The notes under the pieces: generated by a model
The model's input: only the letters and a program-made list of their open reading frames with translations
Told to the model about the DNA's origin: nothing
Databases searched by the model: none
Assembly (NCBI GenBank): GCA_937981955.1
Contig: CALJNA010000020.1
Coordinates: 23,647-87,646, forward strand
DNA from: an uncultured Granulosicoccaceae bacterium
GTDB taxonomy: Bacteria; Pseudomonadota; Gammaproteobacteria; Granulosicoccales; Granulosicoccaceae
Length of the DNA stretch: 64,000 nt
Direction of reading: 5' to 3'
Translations under genes and position numbers: made by a program
In this document: positions 52,936 to 62,398 of the stretch, in pieces
Layout of the letters: each line of letters starts with the position of its first letter
How positions within the stretch are numbered: position 1 is the stretch's first letter

Positions 52936-53826
52936 ATGAGCAGGACATCTGCTAACGCGTTGCTGCTCCTGGCTGGCGCTATATGGGGCATGGGTTTTGT
53001 CGCTCAGCAAACCGCCATGGAAAATCTTGGGCCGTTTGCTTTTATTGCCCTTCGGTTTCTGGTTGCCAGCATGGTCGTGCTGCCATTTGTGTGGCGTGAA
53101 TGCAAGCGACCGAAGCAGCCTTTGCCAGACTTGCTTCCAATACACTTTGTTCAGTTCATTACAATTGGCTTATGCCTATTCGCTGGTATGGCTGCGCAGC
53201 AAGTTGGTCTGCTGACAATCACGGTAACCAACTCCGGGTTTCTAACGGGTCTATATGTTGTATTCACGCCTTTTTTAGCGGTCCTGCTTTTTCGGCAATG
53301 GCCTCATCCGATTGTTTGGCCGGCTACCTTGATTGCTATGGCTGGTATATTTCTGCTATCCGGCGGTGATCTGTCCAATTTGCAGCCGGGGGACTTACTA
53401 ACCGTTTTTAGTGCTGCGTGCTGGGCGATGCAGGTGGTGCTTATTGGACGATTTATAGGTCGCACAAACCGGCCATTAACCTTGTCACTGGTGCAATTTA
53501 TGGTGACTTGTGCACTGGCGGCAATTGTCTCTGCGCTAGTGGAAACAACAAGCCTTGATGCAATCAAAGCCGCAGCGTTCGAGATTTTATACACCGGCAT
53601 ATTTGCCACCGGGATTGCTTTCAGCTTGCAGGTTATTGGTCAGCGTTATACAACGGCACCACAGGCCGCGATATTCCTTTCATCAGAGAGTTTGTTTGCT
53701 GCCTTGTTTGGTGCAATTGTGCTGGGTGAGCGTATTGGTTTGATTGGTCTGTCCGGCTGTGCACTTATTTTTGCGGCCATGCTATTGGTTGAATTGGTAC
53801 CCGAGCTGCGTAAGCGCATTGCGTAA
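52936..53826 (+). CDS. EamA/DMT-family transporter
   Basis: A 296-residue inner-membrane transporter with ten predicted helices in two EamA repeats. The first repeat starts ALLLLAGAIWGMGFVAQQTA, and the second begins LLTVFSAACWAMQVVLIGRF. Such drug/metabolite transporters usually export amino acids, nucleosides or other small molecules. The substrate cannot be read. It stands alone. Confidence 0.9.
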   Translation: MSRTSANALLLLAGAIWGMGFVAQQTAMENLGPFAFIALRFLVASMVVLPFVWRECKRPKQPLPDLLPIHFVQFITIGLCLFAGMAAQQVGLLTITVTNSGFLTGLYVVFTPFLAVLLFRQWPHPIVWPATLIAMAGIFLLSGGDLSNLQPGDLLTVFSAACWAMQVVLIGRFIGRTNRPLTLSLVQFMVTCALAAIVSALVETTSLDAIKAAAFEILYTGIFATGIAFSLQVIGQRYTTAPQAAIFLSSESLFAALFGAIVLGERIGLIGLSGCALIFAAMLLVELVPELRKRIA

Positions 53827-53960
53827 ATGCACAGACACCTAAGTAATCTGTCAAAAGGTTCATTACACCCAATACGCATTCTTGCGTGTTCTACACATTC
53901 ATATTCAATTCAGCCTGGCGACCTAGTCTGAAGCACCTTTAACGTCTTCGGATTTCAACG

Positions 53961-55142
53961 TTGCAAAGCACTAGTCCTGCCAGCCAGACTCGCAGCCAGC
54001 GTATTGTGCTGGCTCGCCTGCTGTGTATATTCGGCATGATCTATGTTCATGTTCCGCTACTCGATGTGAGGGTGCACTATGCAGTAAGCAATGGTTTCTT
54101 TGATTTTGAATTCCTTCGGGCGTTTATCATTGAAGGTTATGGTAGAACGAGTGCGTGTTTGCTCAGTGTGGTGTCCGGGTACCTTGTAGCGAAAACGCTT
54201 AAAGGTAATTCGTTTTCAATAAAACGTTTCTACCAACGTCGCTTTAAATCCATAATAGTTCCCATGTTGTTGTGGGGACTTCTCACCACATTGGTTTTTT
54301 CTATTGTTTCGTTATTACAAACAACCTTTCTGCATGAAGTCTGCGGTTTTGACCGGCAGCGTCTTATCAGCTGCATCAATGTTGTCTTCCATTTAACCGA
54401 GATGGGGCAGGGGCCAACGATGCACCTGGCATTTTTGCGTGATTTGTTTGTCTGCATGCTGTTGGCCCCGGTGTTGATTATTCTATTACGGCGGGCTCCA
54501 GCTTTGCTGCTGGTCGTACTGACTGTTGTCTATCTGCTGGATATAGAGTCTTTCATTATTCTCCGCCCGTTAGTCTTACTTGGTTTTAGTGCCGGGATAG
54601 TTATCGGGCTGCATCATTTAAGAATTGATTGGGTCGATAAGTTGTGGCTGCTTTGGGCCGGAATGGCAACACTGATGACCTTACTCATTATTGCATTTGA
54701 TCATGGTCAGCTGCCCGACTTGCAAAAGGCGTTTAGTGATCAATCACTCGATGCTAAAGAGAGTTTGCTCTATCCGCTGTCCCGCTTTTTTGGTGCACTC
54801 ACAATTTGGACTGTCACCGCAAAGCTGGTTACGATCAGGTATTTTCGAATTTCCGCAACGCTTGAGCCGTATCTATTTTTTGCGTTTTGTGCCCATCCAC
54901 TTATGCTGTCGATTATGCAAACTGCTGCCACTGGTTTGCTCGCCCCCGCTTTAGTTACGGTCGCGTACCCATTCTGGTTTGTCATTGCGCCGGCTGTTGT
55001 TATTCTTGTTACTCAGGCTTGCACCATTATGTGCTCCGTATTTGTTCCTGCTGTATTGGAAAAAATCACGGGTGGACGCTGGGCTGCGACGCCTGGTCGC
55101 CCATCGGAGGAAAACGATCTTGTGCCTTCCAGTGCGCGCTGA
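53961..55142 (+). CDS. Acyltransferase-3 family membrane protein
   Basis: A 393-residue protein with about ten membrane helices and the acyltransferase-3 start pattern RIVLARLLCIFGMIYVHVPL, where the early His is the usual catalytic residue. It also shows RRFKSIIVPMLLWGLLTTLV and FFAFCAHPLMLSIMQ. These enzymes acylate glycans, lipids or peptidoglycan at the membrane surface. TTG 53961 is the best start because there is no upstream or early ATG; this makes the N-terminus uncertain. Confidence 0.82.
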   Translation: MQSTSPASQTRSQRIVLARLLCIFGMIYVHVPLLDVRVHYAVSNGFFDFEFLRAFIIEGYGRTSACLLSVVSGYLVAKTLKGNSFSIKRFYQRRFKSIIVPMLLWGLLTTLVFSIVSLLQTTFLHEVCGFDRQRLISCINVVFHLTEMGQGPTMHLAFLRDLFVCMLLAPVLIILLRRAPALLLVVLTVVYLLDIESFIILRPLVLLGFSAGIVIGLHHLRIDWVDKLWLLWAGMATLMTLLIIAFDHGQLPDLQKAFSDQSLDAKESLLYPLSRFFGALTIWTVTAKLVTIRYFRISATLEPYLFFAFCAHPLMLSIMQTAATGLLAPALVTVAYPFWFVIAPAVVILVTQACTIMCSVFVPAVLEKITGGRWAATPGRPSEENDLVPSSAR

Positions 55143-55257
55143 GGAACTCCTTCGGGCATCGCTCAAAATCACGAATATTTTCACCCTCTGAGTTAATCTG
55201 ATGTTGAACTGATTCCTGTCAAGGTCTACCCTGTGCGTAACTAAATAGGCGCAAGCA

Positions 55258-55980
55258 TTGAGGTGGATCATCATTTTTGATGGACTGGGTGGTGAAGTTC
55301 GGAATACATCCTTATTCGCGGCAATTCTGTCAGTTGTTCTACTGGTTGTGTTTTATTGGTGGTTTCGCGGGGACTGGACACTGGTTGCGGCTTACACAGG
55401 TATTGCCATACTGGCCACCATATCGGTACCGGTTCTGTATCGTTTGGCAGGTTTCACGCTGGCTGACGAAGTGCAATGGCTCGAAAGTCGTGAACTTAAG
55501 GATCACGAAGATATGCTGGCCAGGCTGGTAACGCTGGAAGCTCAACTGGATGAATTAAATATTCAAGAAGGAGTGAACCAGGCCAGAACCTTAACCTCCA
55601 TGCTCGACGATTATCACAAGGTAGTTGAAACCCGGTTTCTGGGTAAGAAGCATGCGCCTGTTGCCTATCTGGCTGCTGCTCGACGCGTGCAAAAACACGC
55701 AATCCAAAATCTGACAGACGCGGTTGCCGTTGGCCACAGCCTTTCGTCGATTTCACGACATGATGAAACGGGCAAGCGTCAGGAGCACCTGCAAGGGCTC
55801 AATACCGATCAGAGCGGCCGGCTGGAGGCACTTTTGGCTGAAAATCGCAATTTATTCGGTGCTCTGACTGACACTGCGGTTGAAGTAGCCAATATTCGTT
55901 CATACTCTGATTACGAGAGGCTCGATACCATGGCGCGCCTGGTGAGTCTGGCGGAAATTGCCAATCGCACCGGCAAATAG
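55258..55980 (+). CDS. Membrane coiled-coil protein, first gene of a VWA operon
   Basis: A protein of about 240 residues with two N-terminal membrane helices (SLFAAILSVVLLVVFYWWF, LVAAYTGIAILATISVPVLY) and a long cytoplasmic, charged, helical tail (LARLVTLEAQLDELNIQEGV, VETRFLGKKHAPVAYLAAAR). Only TTG 55258 is available as a start. I do not recognise a family, but a similar membrane-plus-helical-tail protein may accompany solute-binding/VWA proteins in other bacteria, in the style of XpaC or TelA partners. This is inference. It precedes the VWA lipoprotein gene by 53 bases. Confidence 0.65.
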   Translation: MRWIIIFDGLGGEVRNTSLFAAILSVVLLVVFYWWFRGDWTLVAAYTGIAILATISVPVLYRLAGFTLADEVQWLESRELKDHEDMLARLVTLEAQLDELNIQEGVNQARTLTSMLDDYHKVVETRFLGKKHAPVAYLAAARRVQKHAIQNLTDAVAVGHSLSSISRHDETGKRQEHLQGLNTDQSGRLEALLAENRNLFGALTDTAVEVANIRSYSDYERLDTMARLVSLAEIANRTGK

Positions 55981-56033
55981 CCCCGTCTGGTATCGTTAGC
56001 AATAAATAACCACCCACTGTTACGAGTTTATCT

Positions 56034-57758
56034 ATGCGCATGCTGTGCCGTCGTCTTTCACATTCAGTAATGGATTTTCGCGGTGTTGATTTAAAAGGCG
56101 TCAATCACAAAACCATTGCGACCATTGCAACGCTAACGTTCTTAATGGGCTGCGGGCAAACCATCGACAGTCGCGAATCGGCAGAGAGTGCCATAGCCGA
56201 TGTGGTGTCTAAAAAAGTACAACCGAGCTATCGAGAAAATCAGGCCAGGGCAAACATTCGTCTGACGAAAACCAATCTTTCCTCACTTTTGCCCGATCTG
56301 CGTGATTATCCGATCAGTACGGGTCAACGTGACAGTCAGTCAATTGAGTCAGTAGAAATTTTCACCTCGTCAGAAAAAGCCGGCACCGGTCGCGATGGTT
56401 TTTACATTGAATTGGCCGAAGCATTTAACCGTGAGCGGATTCGTTTATCGAATGGTAAAACCGCCGTTATCAGCATAAGAAAAATTGCCTCGGGTCTGGG
56501 GGCTCAATTCATGTTGGCTGGACGCTACATGCCAGATGCATTTTCGCCAAGTAACTTGTTATGGGGTGAAATGCTCAATGCCGACGGAATCCGGCTCGAT
56601 ACTATTGCAGAGAAAACAGCACCCAATACAGCAGGTATTATTGTTAAAAAATCTCAAGCTGACAAAATCACAACCAATGGCGAACTTGATGTGCCGAAGC
56701 TGCTGAACAACGTCAGTAATGGCTCTTTTTCCATGGGGTACACCAACCCTTATCAATCGAGTACCGGGCTCAACTTTCTGCTCACGGTTCTCAATGCATT
56801 TGCAGAAGGCGATGAGTCGCAAATGCTAAGTCCGGATGTTGCCAGTGCGTTTGAAGCATTTCAAACAGGCGTGCCGTTTGTTGCTCAAACAACAATTCAG
56901 ATGCGTGATGCTGCTCAGGGAAGTGGTGTGCTTGATGCCCTGGTTATGGAGCATCAGTCCTGGGTCAATGTCACCGGAATGAAGGACTATCAGTTTGTTC
57001 CATTTGGTGTTCGACACGACAGTCCTTTATTCGCCACTCCGGAAGCTGACGACAGTGAACGCGAAGCGCTCGAATTATTCGCTCGATTCATTGCACAGCA
57101 ACAACCCGTTGTGTCACGTTTTGGCTTTGGCAAGAACCCGCAATATGAATCCAGCTATAACATTGAAGATGCGTCGCTGATTGCGCAGGCACAAGGCATC
57201 TGGAAGGAGAAGAAGTCCGGTGGTCGACCGGTGGCGGCTGTGTTTGTAGCCGATGTATCCGGTTCTATGGATGGGCCACGTTTGCGCAATTTAAAGAAAG
57301 CACTGATTGAATCTTCCGATCTGATTAGTTCAAACAACTCAATCGGATTGGTCACTTTTAATGAGTCGGTCAATGTGGATTTATACGTACGCAAGTTTGA
57401 CGTACAGCAGAAATCACTTTTTATCGGTGCCGTTGAACGCCTGGCTGCCAGTGGCCGAACTGCCACCAACGATGCAGTGTTGGTGGCTGCGAATCAGCTA
57501 GTCGAATACAGTAAACAGAACCCGGATAACAAGTTGATCATTTTCGTTTTGTCTGACGGTGAAAGAAATCGTGGTCATGCACTGGAAGATGTTACCAGCA
57601 TGCTCGAATGGTCTGGCATTCCGGTTCATTCCATTGCATACGAAGTCACATCAGATGAGTTACGCCAGCTGTCCAGTCTGGCAGAAGGTGCCTATATCGA
57701 GTCGAAAGCTGAGTCGGCATCGTATCGTATTGGAAACCTGCTCAATTCGGAAATGTGA
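56034..57758 (+). CDS. Lipoprotein with solute-binding and VWA domains
   Basis: A 574-residue lipoprotein (ATLTFLMGCGQT contains the lipobox). Residues 95-370 look like a periplasmic solute-binding domain (VEIFTSSEKAGTGRDGFYIE, RKIASGLGAQFMLAG, GSFSMGYTNPYQSSTGLNFL, FVPFGVRHDSPLF). Residues 400-574 are a VWA domain with the full metal site DVSGSM (Asp407, Ser409, Ser411), Thr in ASGRTATNDAV and SDGERNRG. The start is ATG 56034, or ATG 56070 for a more usual signal length. It overlaps the next gene's candidate GTG. It probably senses a ligand and signals through protein contacts. Confidence 0.88.
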   Translation: MRMLCRRLSHSVMDFRGVDLKGVNHKTIATIATLTFLMGCGQTIDSRESAESAIADVVSKKVQPSYRENQARANIRLTKTNLSSLLPDLRDYPISTGQRDSQSIESVEIFTSSEKAGTGRDGFYIELAEAFNRERIRLSNGKTAVISIRKIASGLGAQFMLAGRYMPDAFSPSNLLWGEMLNADGIRLDTIAEKTAPNTAGIIVKKSQADKITTNGELDVPKLLNNVSNGSFSMGYTNPYQSSTGLNFLLTVLNAFAEGDESQMLSPDVASAFEAFQTGVPFVAQTTIQMRDAAQGSGVLDALVMEHQSWVNVTGMKDYQFVPFGVRHDSPLFATPEADDSEREALELFARFIAQQQPVVSRFGFGKNPQYESSYNIEDASLIAQAQGIWKEKKSGGRPVAAVFVADVSGSMDGPRLRNLKKALIESSDLISSNNSIGLVTFNESVNVDLYVRKFDVQQKSLFIGAVERLAASGRTATNDAVLVAANQLVEYSKQNPDNKLIIFVLSDGERNRGHALEDVTSMLEWSGIPVHSIAYEVTSDELRQLSSLAEGAYIESKAESASYRIGNLLNSEM

Positions 57759-57766
57759 GCAAAGCG

Positions 57767-58156
57767 ATGAAATGGGTAAAAGTATTTTCCGTTTTCGTCA
57801 TCCTGCATCTGATTGCCTGGGCGGGCAGTCATTGGTACAAAAAAGATCGGCCCGAACAGGTATTGCTTGTCGCTGACACTTCCTTTGCGCTGAAGCCTGA
57901 ATATCCTGCTATGCAGCGCTGGATAGAAGATTTTGCATCAGACAATCGGTACCGGAACATTGTTGTGGGAACCGACAAGGCGATTCTCGGTGATCTTGCT
58001 GACATCCGATCATTTGATTCGATATTTCGCGTATCATTCGGCCGCAGCAACGCAGACTCATTGAAACAATATGAATCCATGCCAGTCGACGAACGCATAT
58101 TTCTTTCCGATGGTGAATTTGAACCAGCAGGTTGGACGCTGGTGCGTTTTCCATAA
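57767..58156 (+). CDS. Small membrane-anchored VWA-like protein
   Basis: A protein of about 129 residues with one N-terminal helix (VFSVFVILHLIAWAGSHWY) and a small outer domain. It contains VLLVADTSFALKP, where DTS stands in the place of the metal site, and ERIFLSDGEF, which matches the SDGE strand of the larger VWA protein upstream. The second Ser of DxSxS is missing, so it looks like a reduced, possibly metal-free VWA fold. GTG 57755 overlapping the upstream stop or ATG 57767 is the start. It is the last gene of the operon. Confidence 0.6.
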   Translation: MKWVKVFSVFVILHLIAWAGSHWYKKDRPEQVLLVADTSFALKPEYPAMQRWIEDFASDNRYRNIVVGTDKAILGDLADIRSFDSIFRVSFGRSNADSLKQYESMPVDERIFLSDGEFEPAGWTLVRFP

Positions 58157-58230
58157 CTGCATTGTGTGAAACCCGGGAGTCAAGTGGATCTCGTCGTTTC
58201 GATCTGCTGTATTCCCCCGAAACTTAAGCC

Positions 58231-58824
58231 ATGTCAGAAAAAAGCCGAGTTCGCGTTGTCAAAACCGAAATACTGTCCGATTCATGGGCACGTTTAGAGG
58301 CTGCACATTTTGATTATCTGAACAGTGGTGGGCAATGGGAGCGACAGGTTCGTGAGGTTTACAACCGAGGTCACGGCGCGGCTATTCTGCTTTACAACCT
58401 GACTGCTCGTTCGGTTATTTTAATTCGCCAGTTTCGGTATCCGGTGTTCACTGAAGATGGCGACGGCTTCATGATTGAAGTGCCCGCCGGAGTTATTGAC
58501 AACGGTAATCCGGAACAAACTGTAAAAGCCGAGACCGAGCAGGAAACCGGCTATCGCATCGGGTCGGTTCAAAGCCTTTTCAAAGCTTACGTCAGCCCCG
58601 GCTCGGTGACTGAATGTTTGCATTATTACTGCGCACCTTATTCGGCCAGCGACAAAATCGGAGACGGCGGTGGGCTTGATGCCGAGGGAGAGGATATTGA
58701 AGTCATGGAAGTTGACTTTGCTGTTGCAATGTCGTGGGTGGAGTCAGGTAAAATTAACGATGCCAAAACGATTCTTTTGCTGCAACATGCTGCTCTGCAT
58801 TTGTTTGGGCAAAGATCTGAATGA
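58231..58824 (+). CDS. Nudix hydrolase, NudK-like, with altered Nudix box
   Basis: A 197-residue Nudix protein of the ADP-ribose/GDP-mannose pyrophosphatase (NudF/NudK) type, with SVILIRQFRYPVF, VPAGVIDNG and KAETEQETGYRIG. Compared with NudK, the REUxEE motif here reads AETEQE: the Arg is Ala and one metal-binding Glu is Gln. Weak or altered activity is possible. FKAYVSPGSVTECLHYYCA and EDIEVMEVDF are typical of this subgroup. It follows the VWA operon by 74 bases and seems separate. Confidence 0.85.
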   Translation: MSEKSRVRVVKTEILSDSWARLEAAHFDYLNSGGQWERQVREVYNRGHGAAILLYNLTARSVILIRQFRYPVFTEDGDGFMIEVPAGVIDNGNPEQTVKAETEQETGYRIGSVQSLFKAYVSPGSVTECLHYYCAPYSASDKIGDGGGLDAEGEDIEVMEVDFAVAMSWVESGKINDAKTILLLQHAALHLFGQRSE

Positions 58825-59068
58825 GGTTTGCCCGTCATAACCCACTGTTTTTGGCGAATTAGTCCGAATAAAACGCTATTACTGTGGTCGTTTTGAGGAT
58901 GATCACACATCGGTAATGTAGTTGGGGCGCTACCCTTTAGCGTTGGATAACCGCCGGAATTTGTTACAAATCGATTGGAATTTGCCCGAATTTATCCAAG
59001 TTATGCGCAATTGGTGATTTTTTACTGGCATTTTTGTCAATTCCGTCCTATCAACAGGGTATGGGGTG

Positions 59069-61312
59069 ATGGTTCGACTTTCAGAGAACGACATGAACGA
59101 CTCAATACAACAACGAACGGGCACAGCCAGATTCGTTGCACGATGCTTTGGTGCGGGACTGGTTTACGGTTGCGCCGTGTTCGCAGGCTTGCTTCATGCA
59201 GCGGGTGAAGTGACTGAGATTCAGACCGTCGATCAACCGGCCATACCGTCGAGCTATAGCATCGATGGACGTACCTACACATGGGGTATGGGCCAAAACC
59301 AGATCATGGAAGGTTTTACCAGCGACTCAGTTCAGTATTCATTCGCCAGCATGGCCGATCGCGTAGAGATACTGCGACACGATATTAATAATGTGTCGTC
59401 AGGAAACCCGTGTGGTGTGTTTGTGGAACGTCTGGGTGCGTCGAACGAAATACTCAAAGCCAACTACCCAAGCGACGGAACCGATACCGGCAATTGCGAT
59501 ATGGCTGCCATGTTGGCGAGTCGTGTGGTCAATCGAGGCGCGCTCGATCTGTTCTCCAATACCGGGCCCAACCCGAAAAACGTTGAACGCGTCGACTACA
59601 TCTACGATCGTGGCGTACTTGCACCGCTAACTGCCTCCGCCTTGTCCAGAAGCGGCCACGTTGTTGCGGAGAAACGCGGTAATAATCCCTTGCAGATTGC
59701 GGCTATAACCAGCCTGGATGTATTCGGTCAACCAGCATCGTTTGGTCCTTTGGTGATGGTTAACCGAAATAGCTGTTCTGACCCTGAGCTTTGTTACGGT
59801 GTGACGAACCTTAGCCACAATTATTCCTTCTTCCAGAACAATTCAGAAGTCCCGCAAGGTTATCCGTCGTATTTGAAAGATTCCACGGAATCAGTTGGGA
59901 TGGCCTTTGTGTCTCTTGAGAGGCTGGGTTTATCAGACGGTCAGCTGTATTACGGCTTTTCCTACTTTCCTGATGATGTCGACGCCAGCATTCATACACT
60001 GACAGATGTAACGACATTTCCACAAGATACAAACGACGAGAAAATCCTGTTCGGTGACGGTCCCGATATTTACGGTGGTGTGTCTGGGTATTTTCTGGCG
60101 AACAGTTTAAGTGTTGCCACTGGTGCCGTATTTAAAGATGAAAACGGTGACGGACAGGTCAATGACAATGAAGCCGGCATTAGTGATATTGGTCTTTCGC
60201 TTCACATTGACAGTAATGGCAATGGCGTATTCGACCCTGAAACAGACCCGCAACTGGGCCCTTCTTTCGATACTGATATCAATGGAAACTTCAACATACC
60301 CGGGCTTGAAGATGCTGTGTATTTCCTGTTGCTTGATGAACAAGATGCGGATTTGCCGCCAGCATTAAGCGTTGCACCGGGTACGAATCCGGCGATGATT
60401 GTGATCAATGGAAATGATGCGGAAGGCATCAACTTTGGTTTTATCAGTGATACCGGTCCAACCGATGCAGCGTCAGATGCCGGCACTGTTGATGGTGGCA
60501 GCAGTGATGCCGGTGGTAATGATGCTGGTGGTAATGATGCCGGTAGTAATGGTGCTGGAGCCGATGCCGGTAGCGATGGTGCGGATGCGTCGGACGCCGG
60601 TAGCGATGATGCCGGTAGCGATGATGCCGGTACCAGCGATGCAGGGACGGATGCCGGTGGCGATGACTCCGGTGCCACAGATGCAGGAACGGGTGCTGGT
60701 AGTGATGATGCAGGTACCGATGCCGGTGCAAGCGATGCGGGAACAGATGCTGGAAGTACCGATACCGGAGGAACGGATGCGGGCACAGATTCAGGGTCCA
60801 CCGATGCCGGTACAGGCGGTGATTTCATCATTATCAATGATGGCGTTAATGAAACCGTGGCCAATCCTGATAGCGTGACCGTACGTCACGGTTCCTCTGT
60901 TCCAATTGATGTTTTGGCGAACGATACCGATGCGGCAGGGCAGGGTCTGACCATTAGCGGACATACCGAATCTGCCAATGCAACTATTGAATCGAGGGAT
61001 GGTGTGATCATCTATTCACCGGACTTTGGTTTTCATGGAATGGATTCGTTCTTGTACACCATTGTTGATGCAGCGGGAACAGAATCAACCGGCACCGTGA
61101 ATGTTAACGTTCTGCGTTTCAGCGACATTAACAATAATGGTGAGAATGACTTCGATGAGTGCAACTGCGAAAACCTGACCATAGAGGTTGGCGTTGAAGG
61201 CTCTGCTTTGGGCAGCGCTTCCTTGTTCAGCTTTTTGATGTTGTGCTTTGTCTATGGATTTCGTCGATCATTTTCACGCAGGCGTGCCGAAGCTACTGGA
61301 GTTGCACGATGA
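59069..61312 (+). CDS. Large surface protein with SdrD-B-like, DAGS-repeat and Ig-like domains
   Basis: A protein of about 747 residues with a signal peptide (FGAGLVYGCAVFAGLLHAAG). Residues 40-350 are an unrecognised domain. Then come an SdrD-B-like domain with Ca-binding loops (DENGDGQVNDNE at about 354, DSNGNGVFDPETD), a long DAG/SDAG low-complexity linker (about 465-583), an Ig/cadherin-like domain (ANPDSVTVRHGSSVPIDVLA), a Ca-loop (DINNNGENDFDE) and a C-terminal Gly-containing segment, helix and Arg cluster (FRRSFSRRR) that look like a sorting tail. ATG 59069 or 59093 is the start. It is coupled by ATGA to the OmpA gene. Confidence 0.8.
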   Translation: MVRLSENDMNDSIQQRTGTARFVARCFGAGLVYGCAVFAGLLHAAGEVTEIQTVDQPAIPSSYSIDGRTYTWGMGQNQIMEGFTSDSVQYSFASMADRVEILRHDINNVSSGNPCGVFVERLGASNEILKANYPSDGTDTGNCDMAAMLASRVVNRGALDLFSNTGPNPKNVERVDYIYDRGVLAPLTASALSRSGHVVAEKRGNNPLQIAAITSLDVFGQPASFGPLVMVNRNSCSDPELCYGVTNLSHNYSFFQNNSEVPQGYPSYLKDSTESVGMAFVSLERLGLSDGQLYYGFSYFPDDVDASIHTLTDVTTFPQDTNDEKILFGDGPDIYGGVSGYFLANSLSVATGAVFKDENGDGQVNDNEAGISDIGLSLHIDSNGNGVFDPETDPQLGPSFDTDINGNFNIPGLEDAVYFLLLDEQDADLPPALSVAPGTNPAMIVINGNDAEGINFGFISDTGPTDAASDAGTVDGGSSDAGGNDAGGNDAGSNGAGADAGSDGADASDAGSDDAGSDDAGTSDAGTDAGGDDSGATDAGTGAGSDDAGTDAGASDAGTDAGSTDTGGTDAGTDSGSTDAGTGGDFIIINDGVNETVANPDSVTVRHGSSVPIDVLANDTDAAGQGLTISGHTESANATIESRDGVIIYSPDFGFHGMDSFLYTIVDAAGTESTGTVNVNVLRFSDINNNGENDFDECNCENLTIEVGVEGSALGSASLFSFLMLCFVYGFRRSFSRRRAEATGVAR
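60463..60820 (+). repeat. Degenerate GATGCCGGT-type coding repeats (DAGS linker)
   Basis: About 360 bases of repeated GAT-GCC/GCA-GGT codons encode the Asp/Ala/Gly/Ser/Thr-rich linker. Third-base variation between copies suggests it is old, or selected at the protein level, and not a fresh slippage tract. Confidence 0.88.
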
Positions 61313-62379
61313 AATACTCGGTAGTTGACATAGATCTGCACGAATCGAAACCAAAACGGCCGATTCGCGTTGTTGCAGGTGCTGCTCTGTTAGGTATTGC
61401 TGTGCTGATGGTAGCGCAGGCTGAAGAGAGAGAATTTACCGGTCGTGCTTATATTGGAGCCGGAGTCGGTGCAACCCAACTGGAACCCAAAACCAATCAC
61501 AGCAGTCTTGAGGTTAGTGAAAACACTGACACCGGATTTCATATTACCGCCGGATACGATTTCACCACGCGTTTGTCGGCCGAAGTCTATTACGCCAATC
61601 TTGGTGCCGCCGACATTGCGTTTCTTAATCAAGACGTAGGGGAAGTGGATTATCAGGTTTTTGGCATCAGTGCCATTGCCTACCTGTTCAATTCTCAAAG
61701 TGGATTTCGTTCACGTAAGGCTGGACCAGGTCTGGCAGTAAGGGAAGGTTTGTCACTTTATGGTCGGGTTGGAGTCGGTGGCGTTAGCGCAGATTCAGAA
61801 CTCGATTATAAGGTGAACCACGACGCGCATCTGGCACTCGGGTTGGGGGCAGAATACGGATTCAGAAACGGGTTTGCGCTGCGCGCAGAATACAGGGCCC
61901 TGGATACCGACATGCAATACGCCTCCGTGAGTCTGGTTAAGCGATTTGGCCGGGCGGCCAGTGTGCTGCCACCGGCGGCTCTCACACGCTCTACTGTGAT
62001 TCCTGATGCCCCCGCACAATCTGTAGAAACCACGCCGCCGGCTGCCGTGATAAGACCTGTCACAACCGTAAACTTTGCATTCGATCAATCAGTTATTATG
62101 ACCGATGCCGCTAACAAGTTAGACGAGGTGGCGGCGGCTGTAAGCCAGACTGACGACAAGATCACACTTGAAGGACATACCGACTGGGTAGCAACGGAAA
62201 GCTACAATTACAACCTGTCAATGAGGCGAGCTGAAAGCGTTCGCCGGTATCTGGAAAGCAAGGGAGTCAGTCGTTCACGTATCAGCGTACGTGGATTCGG
62301 TGAAACACGCCCAATCGCCGACAATGCGACAGACGAAGGTCGAGCCATGAACAGAAGGGTGGACATTCGCATCAACTAA
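61309..62379 (+). CDS. OmpA-family outer membrane protein
   Basis: A 356-residue protein. A signal-like helix (VVAGAALLGIAVLMVAQAEE) is followed by an eight-stranded beta-barrel (GRAYIGAGVGATQLEPKTNH, LSAEVYYANLGAADIAF, ALRAEYRALDTDMQYA) and a C-terminal OmpA domain (VNFAFDQSVIMTDAANKLDE, LEGHTDWVATESYNYNLSMR, VRGFGETRPIADN) that binds peptidoglycan. ATG 61309 overlaps the stop of the surface protein gene (ATGA), which ties their expression together. Confidence 0.92.
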   Translation: MKYSVVDIDLHESKPKRPIRVVAGAALLGIAVLMVAQAEEREFTGRAYIGAGVGATQLEPKTNHSSLEVSENTDTGFHITAGYDFTTRLSAEVYYANLGAADIAFLNQDVGEVDYQVFGISAIAYLFNSQSGFRSRKAGPGLAVREGLSLYGRVGVGGVSADSELDYKVNHDAHLALGLGAEYGFRNGFALRAEYRALDTDMQYASVSLVKRFGRAASVLPPAALTRSTVIPDAPAQSVETTPPAAVIRPVTTVNFAFDQSVIMTDAANKLDEVAAAVSQTDDKITLEGHTDWVATESYNYNLSMRRAESVRRYLESKGVSRSRISVRGFGETRPIADNATDEGRAMNRRVDIRIN

Positions 62380-62398
62380 CAGCGCTAAGGATTTGCGA

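Noticed and set aside
60202..60864. A 220-residue Pro/Ala/Ser-rich minus-strand frame.
   Set aside because: It is the antisense reading of the DAGS repeat tract and has no start context or family features.
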